From NCBI GenBank assembly GCA_023228825.1, contig JALOAL010000014.1, positions 3,124 through 67,123 of the forward strand: a stretch of DNA of 64,000 nt. Reading direction: 5' to 3'. Source of the DNA: Dehalococcoidia bacterium (GTDB lineage: Bacteria; Chloroflexota; Dehalococcoidia; UBA2979). Below are positions 8,295-15,992 of the stretch, in pieces. Both the position numbers and the translations under genes were made by a program. The first letter of the stretch is position 1, and each line of letters starts with the position of its first letter. The notes under the pieces are model-generated. The model did not search any database and was not told the origin of the DNA. It was given only the letters and a program-made list of their open reading frames with translations.

Positions 8295-8546
8295 CTAGGC
8301 GTCCTGCGCCGCCACTTCAGATGCCTGCTCTGGCGCATCGCGTCCGCCGCGTCCACCGGTGCCGGGGGGCGCGGGCGGCGTGACTGTCCGCGCGGCCGGG
8401 GGCGCCTCAGCCTCTGCCAGCCGCTCCTCCAGACGTCCGATCTCCTGGCTCAGGGCGCGGATGCGCATCTGCAGCAGCAGGAGGTAGATGAAGAGGCCGC
8501 CCCAGAAGACGGCGAAGCCTGCGAAGAGGTACTCGATGTGGTCCAT
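8295..8546 (-). CDS. ccmD: CcmD-like small membrane protein
   Basis: The 83-residue protein starts MDHIEYLFAGFAVFWGGLFIYLL, one membrane helix, followed by a helical region (ALSQEIGRLEERLAEAEA) and a Pro/Ala-rich tail. CcmD proteins are small, poorly conserved single-pass proteins that help release CcmE-haem from the CcmABC complex. The ATG overlaps the ccmC stop by one base, so the assignment rests on position, size and topology rather than on sequence motifs. A longer in-frame start upstream would lie inside ccmC and is rejected. Confidence 0.7.
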   Translation of the reverse strand: MDHIEYLFAGFAVFWGGLFIYLLLLQMRIRALSQEIGRLEERLAEAEAPPAARTVTPPAPPGTGGRGGRDAPEQASEVAAQDA

Positions 8547-9259
8547 CAGGCCATCTCTCGGTGGTCGACCTCCGCGCGGAGGGCACTCACCCGCTGCGCG
8601 GCTCGTTCTGTGTTCCATTGAAGGAAGATGAGCCAGGTGGCGAGGCTGGCGACGGCGATGAAGCCGATCAAAAGCACCAGCAGCATCTCATCCGGCAGCG
8701 CCGGGTTGGGGCGGAAGATGATCGGCTGCGGGTGCAGTGTGCGCCACCAGCGCACGGACATCTGGATGATCGGGATGTCCACCACGCCGATGATGGCAAA
8801 GATGGCGGCGTAGCGGGCGGCCTGCTCGTCCAGCGGCCCGGCCACGGAGCGCGCCAGCAGGTATGCCACGTAGATCAGCAGCAGGATCAGGGTGGTGGTG
8901 AGGCGGGCGTCCCAGGTCCAGTAGACGCCCCAGATGGGCTTCCCCCAGATCGCGCCGCTCAGCAGCACCATGGAGCAGAGGAAGACCCCCACCAGCGCTG
9001 CGCTGCGCGCGGCGGCGTCCCAGCGCATGTCCCGCTTCCACAGGAGCATGACGGAGGCGAAGGCGGTAAAGCCGAACGCGCCGTACATGATCACTGCGGA
9101 CGGGACGTGCAGGTACATCAGGCGCTGCACCTCGCCCTCGATGATCTCGCGGGGGGCGGCGGCCAGCGCGCCCACGATCATTGCCGTCATGGCCACGCCC
9201 ACCACCGGAGGCAGGACATTCCAGCCCAGGGGTTCCAGGCGTCGCAGGAGTTGGTTCAT
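8546..9259 (-). CDS. ccmC: Haem exporter/haem-handling protein CcmC
   Basis: CcmC presents haem to CcmE at the outer face of the membrane. The 237-residue protein has six membrane segments and the tryptophan-rich haem motif WGKPIWGVYWTWDARLT at about residues 105-121. The flanking conserved histidines are visible in MYLHVPSA near residue 51 and in the RTLHPQP segment near 175. Its ATG overlaps the ccmB stop by four bases, in the usual ccmA-B-C order. Confidence 0.93.
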   Translation of the reverse strand: MNQLLRRLEPLGWNVLPPVVGVAMTAMIVGALAAAPREIIEGEVQRLMYLHVPSAVIMYGAFGFTAFASVMLLWKRDMRWDAAARSAALVGVFLCSMVLLSGAIWGKPIWGVYWTWDARLTTTLILLLIYVAYLLARSVAGPLDEQAARYAAIFAIIGVVDIPIIQMSVRWWRTLHPQPIIFRPNPALPDEMLLVLLIGFIAVASLATWLIFLQWNTERAAQRVSALRAEVDHREMA

Positions 9260-9912
9260 CGTTCCACCGCCACGGGGAAGAGGAGGAAGGCCCCCAGGGT
9301 GCTCCAGAGGGTGAACACCCCCAGGAGGACGATCCAGGGCGCCGTCCCGGCCTCCAGCCCCAGCGCTGCACCGGTGCCCCGCACGGCGCCAATGAGCAAG
9401 GGGACGAGCAGCGGCAGGACGAGCACCGGCAGCAGAACTGACCGACCTCGCACGTGACCGCCCATCGTCGACAGGAGCGTGGTCAACGAGACGTAACCGA
9501 TGGTCCCGATGAGCACGATGCCAAGCAGTGCGGGGGTGAAGAGCCCCGCATCAAAGAGGATAGTCGCGAGCAGGAGTTGGGCAAACTCGATGATCAGGAG
9601 CGCTATCAAATTCGCGGTCAGTTTTCCCGCGAAGATGGCCGTGGCAGGGATCGGCGCCAGGCGCATCGCCTCGAAGGTGCCGTCCTCCACCTCGTCCTGG
9701 AAGGACTGTCCGGCGGCGAAGACGCCCGCGAAGAGGAACGTGGTCCAGAGGACGCCCGGCAACAGGGGGCGCACGTCGCCGGTGGCCAGGTCGAACGCGA
9801 AGGAATAGGTGAGGACGGCGATCGTCGCGAAGGCGGCGGCGGAGGCCCAGCCTGAGCGGTTGCGCCATGCCAGCCGCAGGTCCTTCTCCACCACCGCCAG
9901 GAACGGGCTCAT
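9256..9912 (-). CDS. ccmB: Haem exporter permease CcmB
   Basis: The 218-residue protein has six membrane helices and the CcmB features of a cytoplasmic KDLRLAWRN start, QSFQDEVEDGTFEAMRLAP after helix 2, and the later LSTMGGHVRGRSVLLPVLVLPLL stretch split across helices 4-5. CcmB and CcmA form the ABC module whose ATP hydrolysis releases holo-CcmE. The start at 9910-9912 gives a four-base overlap with ccmA and keeps the normal ~220-residue length; an alternative long frame through ccmA is not credible. Confidence 0.92.
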   Translation of the reverse strand: MSPFLAVVEKDLRLAWRNRSGWASAAAFATIAVLTYSFAFDLATGDVRPLLPGVLWTTFLFAGVFAAGQSFQDEVEDGTFEAMRLAPIPATAIFAGKLTANLIALLIIEFAQLLLATILFDAGLFTPALLGIVLIGTIGYVSLTTLLSTMGGHVRGRSVLLPVLVLPLLVPLLIGAVRGTGAALGLEAGTAPWIVLLGVFTLWSTLGAFLLFPVAVER

Positions 9913-10694
9913 CGCGCCCCCTCCCCCGTGGCACTCGCCGTCTCCGGGCTGACCGAGGCGCCCGAACTGGCCGGGGTGGCCGGCGTGGCCCGTGCCGCTT
10001 CCGGCGCGACGAGGGCGGTCGTGAGGCTGGAGGTGTCCTCCACCACGCGCCCGCGATCCAGCCGCACGATGCCGGAGGCCCACGACTGGATGTGGTCAAT
10101 GCGGTGGGTGGCGGCGAGCACCGTAAGGCCGGGGCGGCGCAGCGCCAGGTCGTCCAGCAGCGCCACGCCCTCCGGGTCCAGGCCGGTCTCCGGCTCGTCG
10201 GCGATCACCACTGCCGGGTCATGGATGAGGACGCGCGCCAGGGCCAGCCGCTGGTGGTACCCGCGCGACAGGATGGCCGTGCGTTCGTGGCGCCGGAGCC
10301 ACAGGCCCACCTGGCGCAGCAACGCCTCGATGCGCGCCTCGGCGTCCGAGACCCGGTAGAGGCGGGCGAAGAAGCGCAGGTTCTCCAGCGGGCTCAGGTC
10401 TTCGTACAGCATGGGCTTGTGGCCCAGTACGCCCACCGCGCGCCGCAACCCCGCACTTCCACGCGCGTACCCCGCGATCTCGAGGCTTCCTGAGGTGGGG
10501 GAAATGAGGCCCGCCAGCATGGCGAGCAACGTGGTCTTGCCGGCGCCGTTGGCGCCCAGCAGCGCGGTCTTGGAGCCAGCCGGTAGTGCCAGGTCCACGC
10601 CTCGGACCACGGTGACGCCGCCGTACTGGCGCGTCAGCGCCCGCGCCCGGATCGCCACCTCACCCGCGAGCGGCGGCTCGCCGGGGGCGCTCAT
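9909..10694 (-). CDS. ccmA: Cytochrome c biogenesis ATPase CcmA
   Basis: The 261-residue ABC ATPase partners CcmB. Walker A is GANGAGKTT near residues 47-55, Walker B is VVIADEPETGLD near 165-176, and the switch His is in LAATHRID. The signature loop reads LSRGYHQR rather than LSGGQ/LSAGQ; the R-G-x-x-Q-R form is common in related exporter ATPases, so activity is still likely. The C-terminal ~35 residues are a low-complexity Ala/Thr/Ser tail not found in short CcmA proteins. It overlaps both neighbours by four bases. Confidence 0.9.
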   Translation of the reverse strand: MSAPGEPPLAGEVAIRARALTRQYGGVTVVRGVDLALPAGSKTALLGANGAGKTTLLAMLAGLISPTSGSLEIAGYARGSAGLRRAVGVLGHKPMLYEDLSPLENLRFFARLYRVSDAEARIEALLRQVGLWLRRHERTAILSRGYHQRLALARVLIHDPAVVIADEPETGLDPEGVALLDDLALRRPGLTVLAATHRIDHIQSWASGIVRLDRGRVVEDTSSLTTALVAPEAARATPATPASSGASVSPETASATGEGAR

Positions 10695-11725
10695 GTCGCC
10701 TCGGACGGACGGGCGCCTCGAGGCCGGGCGAGGGCGTAGGCGGCGGCGCCGCCGAGCACGACGAGGGCGAGCGCGATGGCGATGATGGCCTGGGGCGAGT
10801 CCGTGAGCACGTTGCTGTTCACCTCCGGCGCGAACCCGTCCAGCGTCACCACCAGCCCGTCGCCGGGCCCCAGGTCGGTGGCCTCGATCACTCGGAACGT
10901 GACGCTCTCGCCTTCCGACACCTCCACCACTTGCGGTTCGCCTCGGACGGCGTCGCCTTCCAGGGTGAGCGCGCGGGCGTATCCCTCCGGGACGCGCAGC
11001 ACGGCGCGCGCGGTGGCGACGGGTGCGGTCAGGCGCAGCGTGTAGGAGTCCTCCGAACGATCGTAGGAGACGAGGTAGCGGGTGACGACGGGCGTCTCGC
11101 CGGGGCGGAGGGGCGTGGTGGTGGTGACAACGCCGCCTTCCAGTTCAAAGCGACCGTCCGCGTTTTCGCCCGCCACCTCCAGCGTGTCCTCTGGAGCGGG
11201 GTAGCGCAGGGTGATGCGCTCCTGCCCGCTGCCGATGAACACGCGGTCGCTGGGGTTCACGACCAGGTCGTCGCGTATGAAGCCCAGTTGGGACTGGCCC
11301 CGGTCCAGGGCCACGACGGTCACCAGCGTGTCCGCCACGCGCAGGTCCGGGGGATCCTGCGTGGTGGCGTAGACCGTGAAGTCGCGCGCGGCGGTCTTGT
11401 CGTCCCCCAGGGTGACCGCGCCGGAGAAGTAGGGGACGCCGTCATACGTGGCGCGCGGGACGTAGGTGAGGTCCGCGTCCGCGTCCACCTGCACCTCGTA
11501 CGTGTCGCCCTGCACCGTGGCGGCCTTGGTGCCGGTCACCCCGCCGTCCGCGAGGATAATCACCTCCACCGCCAGTAACGAGGCGTCCAGCCGCTCGCCG
11601 CTGGTCGCCATGTTCACCACGCCGCTGATCGTCCCGGTTGAACCGGTCTGGGCGTGCGACGCCGGCGCCGGCAGTGCGAGCGCGAACCCCATGGCGAGGA
11701 GGAACGCGAATGCGTGGTGCCTCAT
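10691..11725 (-). CDS. Unknown exported, membrane-anchored beta-rich protein within the ccm operon
   Basis: The product is 344 residues. It has an N-terminal signal peptide (FAFLLAMGFALALPAPASHAQ), a long predicted beta-sandwich exterior domain, and one membrane helix close to the C-terminus (AIIAIALALVVLGGAAAYAL) with a short basic tail. The start of the mature part (TGTISGVVNMATSGERLD) recalls carboxypeptidase-regulatory-like or transthyretin-like folds. There are no cysteines, haem motif or recognised catalytic residues. It overlaps ccmA and the ccmI-like gene by four bases each, so it is translationally embedded in the operon and almost certainly serves cytochrome c or oxidase assembly at the outer face of the membrane. 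I do not recognise a named family. Confidence 0.8.
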   Translation of the reverse strand: MRHHAFAFLLAMGFALALPAPASHAQTGSTGTISGVVNMATSGERLDASLLAVEVIILADGGVTGTKAATVQGDTYEVQVDADADLTYVPRATYDGVPYFSGAVTLGDDKTAARDFTVYATTQDPPDLRVADTLVTVVALDRGQSQLGFIRDDLVVNPSDRVFIGSGQERITLRYPAPEDTLEVAGENADGRFELEGGVVTTTTPLRPGETPVVTRYLVSYDRSEDSYTLRLTAPVATARAVLRVPEGYARALTLEGDAVRGEPQVVEVSEGESVTFRVIEATDLGPGDGLVVTLDGFAPEVNSNVLTDSPQAIIAIALALVVLGGAAAYALARPRGARPSEAT

Positions 11726-11997
11726 GCTTCTACCGCCTCACCCAGGTCGCGGAGGGCCTCGGTGACCTGGCGCAGGCGGGGGCCCAGGGCGCGACGTGCG
11801 GCCAGGCGGTCGTCCGTGGTGATGCGGCCGGCCAGCGTGTCCTCCTCGATCTCGCGCAGTTCGGCGAGCAGGGCCTGCCGCTCCGCGCGCAGTTCCTCCG
11901 TCGCGGGGCGGGAGGGGGGCAGCAGGTCGGCGTTCCGAGGCCACGCGATGAAGGCCGCAGCGACCGCGGCGACCAGCGCCAGTACGAGCCACTCCAT
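11722..11997 (-). CDS. CcmI-like single-pass membrane protein, short form
   Basis: The 91-residue protein has one N-terminal helix (MEWLVLALVAAVAAAFIAW) followed by a coiled-coil region with EELRAERQALLAELREIEEDTLAGRITTDD. This closely follows the N-terminal module of CcmI, where LEERRAAL...LELDRAAGRLSEEDY-like sequence precedes the TPR domain. The TPR domain that binds apocytochrome c is absent, which is common outside Proteobacteria. It sits between ccmH and the unknown exported gene. I chose ATG 11995-11997 because upstream frame lies within ccmH. Confidence 0.7.
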   Translation of the reverse strand: MEWLVLALVAAVAAAFIAWPRNADLLPPSRPATEELRAERQALLAELREIEEDTLAGRITTDDRLAARRALGPRLRQVTEALRDLGEAVEA

Positions 11998-12007
11998 CAG
12001 TCCCGCC

Positions 12008-12568
12008 TCACGAGGGCTCACGCTCGTCCGGGTCGCCGCCGGCGATCTGCTCGTCAAGCCAGGCGTCGTGTTCGTCGTGGTCTTCGTGGCCCTCGGCGCC
12101 CCCGGCGCCTGCTGCGTCCGGCGGCATGGCCGGCGCACCGGCGGGCGCGGGACGGGCGCGGCGGCGGAGGGAGAGCAGGAACGATCCGCCCAGCGCCCCC
12201 ACGGCCAGCACGGAGAGGCCGATCCAGCCGTAGAGCCAGAGGTTGAAGCCCTCCGGGCGCACCTCGGCACGGATTTTTTGGCCGTAGCGCGTCTCGAAGT
12301 ACAGCATGATGTCGTCCACAGTGGAACCGGCGGTGAGGCGCTCGCGGATGATGCGCTTCATGTCGTTGCAGATGGCGATGGAGCAGACGTCCAGGCGCTC
12401 GTTGGTGCAGATCGGGCACAGCAACTGGCGTTCGATCGCTATCGCCTGTTCCTCCGTCGCCGGCACCTGTGCCGCCGCCCGCTCCGGCAGCGCCACCATG
12501 GAAGCCCCAAGGGCCATGAAGACGCCGAGGACCGCGAGCGCGGCGAAGCGTGGAGCGCGGAGCGTCAT
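12008..12568 (-). CDS. ccmH: Cytochrome c-type biogenesis thiol protein CcmH
   Basis: The 186-residue protein has a signal or anchor helix at residues 10-33, then the redox-active motif CPIC at 51-54 in the family context AIERQLLCPICTNERLDVC, where Proteobacteria have LRCPVCQNQ. It continues with RIIRERLTAGSTVDDIMLYFETRYG, a hallmark of CcmH/CycL, and a second membrane helix near residues 115-135. Two further cysteines (62 and 67) are unusual. A His/Asp/Glu-rich tail follows. The protein reduces apocytochrome CXXCH thiols and passes them to CcmF. It overlaps ccmF by four bases. Confidence 0.9.
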   Translation of the reverse strand: MTLRAPRFAALAVLGVFMALGASMVALPERAAAQVPATEEQAIAIERQLLCPICTNERLDVCSIAICNDMKRIIRERLTAGSTVDDIMLYFETRYGQKIRAEVRPEGFNLWLYGWIGLSVLAVGALGGSFLLSLRRRARPAPAGAPAMPPDAAGAGGAEGHEDHDEHDAWLDEQIAGGDPDEREPS

Positions 12569-14571
12569 ACCGGCTGAGTCCCGGCCGGTGCGGCGGCCTC
12601 CACCTCCACCGCACGGGTGGAGCGGAACGGGGCGAACGCGAGCAGGCCGCCGGCGGTGAAGATGCCGGCGCCGATCCAGAGCCATTGTTGCAGCGGGTTC
12701 ACGAAGGCCTGGATCTCCGTCAGGCGGTTCTCGTCCCAGCCCTGCACGAAGAGGTAGACGTCGCGGCGCAGGTTGCCATCCACCGCTACCAACGCCACGG
12801 GCTGGTCTGGGAAGTTCGTGAAGAAGCGCCGGCCGGGGTCCAGTTCCGCCACCACCCGGTCGCCCTGGCGCACGGTGATGTCGGCCACGATCTCCATCTG
12901 GATGCCGTCCACTCCGGGCGAGCGCGTCAGCAGGTCATGGAACTCGAAGGTGTAGCCGCCGGCCTCGAACGTGTCGCCGGGGGAGACCACGGCGCGGGTG
13001 CGGTCCTGATAGACGTTGGTGGCGATGACGGCAACAGCCATGACAGCCACGCCCAGGTGGACCAGGTAGCCGCCGTAGCGGCGCGGGTCGCGGTTGAAGA
13101 GCGCGCCCAGGGCGGCCGGCCACGAGACGCCTCGGGCCGTGCGCACGGCTCGAGCGCCCAGCGTGTACTCGCGTAGCGTGGCCGTCAGCACCAGCAGCAC
13201 TGCGGCCATGCCGAGGATGGCGAAGGTGTCGCGCATGCCGGCGACGGCCAGCGCCAGCGTGCCCCCGGCCGACAGGAGGAGGGGCCCGGCGAAACGCCGA
13301 CGTAGGAGGCCGGGCGCCGCCCGACGCCACGGGAGCACCGTGCCCACGGCCATGAGCAGCAGCGTGACGATGAGCAGGGGCCCCACCACGTCGTTGTAGA
13401 ACGGCGGGCCCACGGTGATGCGGATGTTGCGGAAGAGTTCGGAGAAGACCGGGAAGAGCGTGCCGCCCAGGATCACCAGGGTCATCACCACCATGACATA
13501 GGTGTTCAGGATGAGCCCCGTCTCCCGGGAGGCGAGCGATTCGAACTCGTAGTCGGCGTGCATGCGCGGGAGGCGCCAGATCATCAGCACCACGGAGACG
13601 GCGATCACGAGGCCGAGCAGGACGAGGAAGAACGGGCCCACCTCTGACTGGGCGAAGGAGTGGACGGACGCCACCAGGCCGGAGCGGACGTTGAAGGTGC
13701 CGAAGACCGCGAGCGCGAAGGCCGCGAGGACGAGCACCAGGTTCCACGCCTTCAGCATGCCTCGACGTTCCTGGACGATGAGGGAATGGAGGAAAGCCGT
13801 GAGCGGGAGCAGGGGCAGGATGGCGGAGTTCTCCACCGGGTCCCAGCCCCAGTAGCCGCCCCAGCCCAGCACCGTGTACGCCCACCAGCCGCCCAGGACG
13901 TTGCCCACGCTCAGGACCAGGAACGAGCCGAGCGCCCAGCCTCGGGCGTGGCGGATCCAGGCGTTGTCCAGCCGGCCAGCCATGAGCGCGGTGGCGCCGA
14001 TCACGAAGGGGATGGCGGTGGAGACGAGCCCGGTGAGCAGGAAGGGCGGGTGGATGAGCATCCCCGGGTCCACCAGCAGCGGGTTCAGCCCCTGCCCATC
14101 CACCGGCGTCACGGGGCTCAGCCGGAACGGCGAGGCGAAGAACACGAGGGCAACCAGGAACGAGGCGATGATCGCGCCCATGGCCCCCACGGCGTGCGGC
14201 GCGCCCCAGGAGATCTTCGGCAGCGTGATCCACGCGAATACCGCCATCCACAGCGACATCATCCACGTCCAGAACAGCAGCGATCCGGGCTGGCCGCTCC
14301 ACAGTGATGCAAACTTCATCACCGTGCGCATGTTGCTGGAGGACACCCCCGCCACGTGGGCAATGGAGAAGTCGTCCGTGAAGAGCGCGTAGGCCAGGAG
14401 CAGGAAGGCCGCAGTGTTCAGCGCCGCCACGGCGTAGATCGCCCGTCGCGCCACGGCCACGGCTGCCCGGTCGTGGCGCCGCAGGCCCACCACGGACGCC
14501 ACCACCGCAAGGGCCGCCGCCGCCAGGGCGGTGAGGAGCGCTGCAGCCCCCAGGGTCGCGACCAGGTTCAC
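12565..14571 (-). CDS. ccmF: Cytochrome c haem lyase subunit CcmF
   Basis: CcmF ligates haem to reduced CXXCH motifs on the outer side of the membrane. The 668-residue protein has about 15 membrane segments and the WWD motif GWGGYWGWDPVENSAI at about residues 232-247, preceded by WGQ-type sequence at WSGQPGSLLFW near 92-102. HPPFLLTGLVS and the late soluble loop (about 530-625) are also typical. Length matches the family. It is followed downstream by ccmH (four-base overlap) and preceded by ccmE across a 60-base gap. Confidence 0.95.
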   Translation of the reverse strand: MNLVATLGAAALLTALAAAALAVVASVVGLRRHDRAAVAVARRAIYAVAALNTAAFLLLAYALFTDDFSIAHVAGVSSSNMRTVMKFASLWSGQPGSLLFWTWMMSLWMAVFAWITLPKISWGAPHAVGAMGAIIASFLVALVFFASPFRLSPVTPVDGQGLNPLLVDPGMLIHPPFLLTGLVSTAIPFVIGATALMAGRLDNAWIRHARGWALGSFLVLSVGNVLGGWWAYTVLGWGGYWGWDPVENSAILPLLPLTAFLHSLIVQERRGMLKAWNLVLVLAAFALAVFGTFNVRSGLVASVHSFAQSEVGPFFLVLLGLVIAVSVVLMIWRLPRMHADYEFESLASRETGLILNTYVMVVMTLVILGGTLFPVFSELFRNIRITVGPPFYNDVVGPLLIVTLLLMAVGTVLPWRRAAPGLLRRRFAGPLLLSAGGTLALAVAGMRDTFAILGMAAVLLVLTATLREYTLGARAVRTARGVSWPAALGALFNRDPRRYGGYLVHLGVAVMAVAVIATNVYQDRTRAVVSPGDTFEAGGYTFEFHDLLTRSPGVDGIQMEIVADITVRQGDRVVAELDPGRRFFTNFPDQPVALVAVDGNLRRDVYLFVQGWDENRLTEIQAFVNPLQQWLWIGAGIFTAGGLLAFAPFRSTRAVEVEAAAPAGTQPV

Positions 14572-14631
14572 GGGCTGGTCCTCTGCCCGGCGCAGCGCCG
14601 GCTAGTCATCCTTCAGGCGTGCCACCCGCGC

Positions 14632-15087
14632 CTACTCGCCCTCTGGCGTAGGGTCGACAAAGTGCGAGGAGATGGAGTCCCCCGGGGGCGTATTGGAGAA
14701 GAACTCGTCCTCGTGCTTGATGATGATGGCGTCCGCGTCCACCCCGCCGGCGATGCCGGTACCCTCCACCACCACCAGTGCGTAGGGGCCGAACAGGTTC
14801 GGCACCACGCCTTCCTCGAACGTCACTGAGATGCGGTCGTCCTGGTCGCCGAAGATGTCGAAGGCCACCGGCCGCCCGGCGCGCTCCTCTACCGTGCCCG
14901 CCACCACGCGTCCGGCTACGCGCACGCGCGTGCCCTCCAGCGTGGCGTCCGCCATGTACTCGGCCGGCGTCAGGTAGTAGGAGACAGAGGCGCCGGCCGC
15001 GCGGAACGCCAGCACGCTGATGGCCGCGGTGGCCACCACGAGCAGCACCACCAGGCGGGCGCGACGGTTGGCCAGAAGGTTCGTCAT
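14632..15087 (-). CDS. ccmE: Periplasmic haem chaperone CcmE
   Basis: The 151-residue protein has one N-terminal anchor (residues 8-29), then the OB-fold domain with YYLTPAEYMAD, VRVAGRVVAGTVEE and FDIFGDQDDRISVTFEEGVVPNLF. The haem-binding His is in KHEDEFF at about residue 126, equivalent to KHDENY in E. coli, so it is the classical His type rather than the CxxxY type. A flexible acidic tail follows. It overlaps the preceding thioredoxin-like gene by four bases. Confidence 0.92.
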   Translation of the reverse strand: MTNLLANRRARLVVLLVVATAAISVLAFRAAGASVSYYLTPAEYMADATLEGTRVRVAGRVVAGTVEERAGRPVAFDIFGDQDDRISVTFEEGVVPNLFGPYALVVVEGTGIAGGVDADAIIIKHEDEFFSNTPPGDSISSHFVDPTPEGE

Positions 15088-15677
15088 GATGTGGTCCCGC
15101 CGATCTCATCCAGCAGCCCGCGAAGCGTGGCTTCGTCCAGCGCGCCGTCGTAGCGGGAGCGGATGCTGAGTCCCGGCTCCAGGAAGAAGGCGGCCGGGAG
15201 GCCCTGCACTCCATACTCTACATAGACCGAGCGCTCAGCGTCCCGCGCCAGCGGGAAGGCCAGGCCAAACTCGTCGATGAACGCCTCCGCGTCGCGCTGC
15301 AGATCCCAGATGTTGAGGCCCACGAACATGTAGCCGCGGTCGCGATACTCCGGCCAGATCTCCTGGATGGTCTGCGCCTCCTCCCGGCAGGGGAGGCACC
15401 AGGAGGCCCAGAAGTAGATGAAGATGGGCTGGTCCGCGTGCTCGTCCAGCACGAACGCGGTGCCGGCGTCGGCGGCCGCAGTACCTGGGGCAGTACCCGG
15501 GGCGGCCTCGAAGAGCGGTGCGGTGAAGGACGGGGCGCGCGAGCCGCCCACGTCGCTGCGCCCCTGCTCGGCCTGTCCCACCCCGCGCCACAGCGCGAGT
15601 CCGAGCGCGAGCAGCAGCATGCCCAGCACCAGGCCGACGCCGGCAGCGGTCAGTCGAGTGGATCGAGTCTGCTCCAT
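15084..15677 (-). CDS. Membrane-anchored thioredoxin-like protein (CcmG/ResA/TlpA type)
   Basis: The 197-residue protein has a membrane anchor at residues 11-30, a linker, and a thioredoxin fold with active site WCLPC at residues 93-97 and the cis-proline loop GLPAAFFLEPG near 165-175. It would deliver reducing equivalents to CcmH or apocytochrome thiols outside the membrane. It is the first gene of the leftward ccm operon and is divergent from coxB, so the shared 315-base gap probably co-regulates haem attachment and oxidase. No CcdA-type electron donor is visible in the window. Confidence 0.88.
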   Translation of the reverse strand: MEQTRSTRLTAAGVGLVLGMLLLALGLALWRGVGQAEQGRSDVGGSRAPSFTAPLFEAAPGTAPGTAAADAGTAFVLDEHADQPIFIYFWASWCLPCREEAQTIQEIWPEYRDRGYMFVGLNIWDLQRDAEAFIDEFGLAFPLARDAERSVYVEYGVQGLPAAFFLEPGLSIRSRYDGALDEATLRGLLDEIGGTTS

Positions 15678-15992
15678 CGTGCATCGAGGCTATGCGGGGG
15701 AGGAGACTGACTTCAACGGAAGGGCGTAAACTCGCCCGCGTCGGCCGTCCAGCGGACTGTCGGCGACGCCAGCCAGCGTGGCATCGGACGTGGTGCGGGC
15801 GGGCGCCTCCCACCACGTACGCGATGAAATGGCGCTGGTTTGCCGTTTCGTGGTGGAGGAACACCTGTCAAGGGACTCTTTCCCTTGACCCTGTTAGAGG
15901 CGGATGTTACTTCAAGTGTGCCGCGTAACGCGGCTGGTAACGCGTGCCTGCGCGACCCCGCTTCCGGGGCGCGGAGTTCAGGGGAGGCGCTA
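15678..15992. promoter_or_regulatory. Divergent control region between the ccm operon and the cox operon
   Basis: This 315-base gap must hold promoters for both operons. A perfect inverted repeat with 9-base arms, GTCAAGGGA at 15867-15875 and TCCCTTGAC at 15881-15889, is separated by CTCTT. Its right arm overlaps a rightward -35-like TTGACC at 15885-15890, followed after 17 bases by TACTTC at 15908-15913. This layout fits an operator controlling coxB. The coxB ribosome site AGGGGAGG lies at the end of the gap. Confidence 0.55.

Noticed and set aside
15840..15992. Earlier ATG start for coxB
   Set aside because: It would add 51 residues without signal character and would place the palindrome and promoter-like boxes inside the gene. 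GTG 15993 has AGGGGAGG directly upstream.
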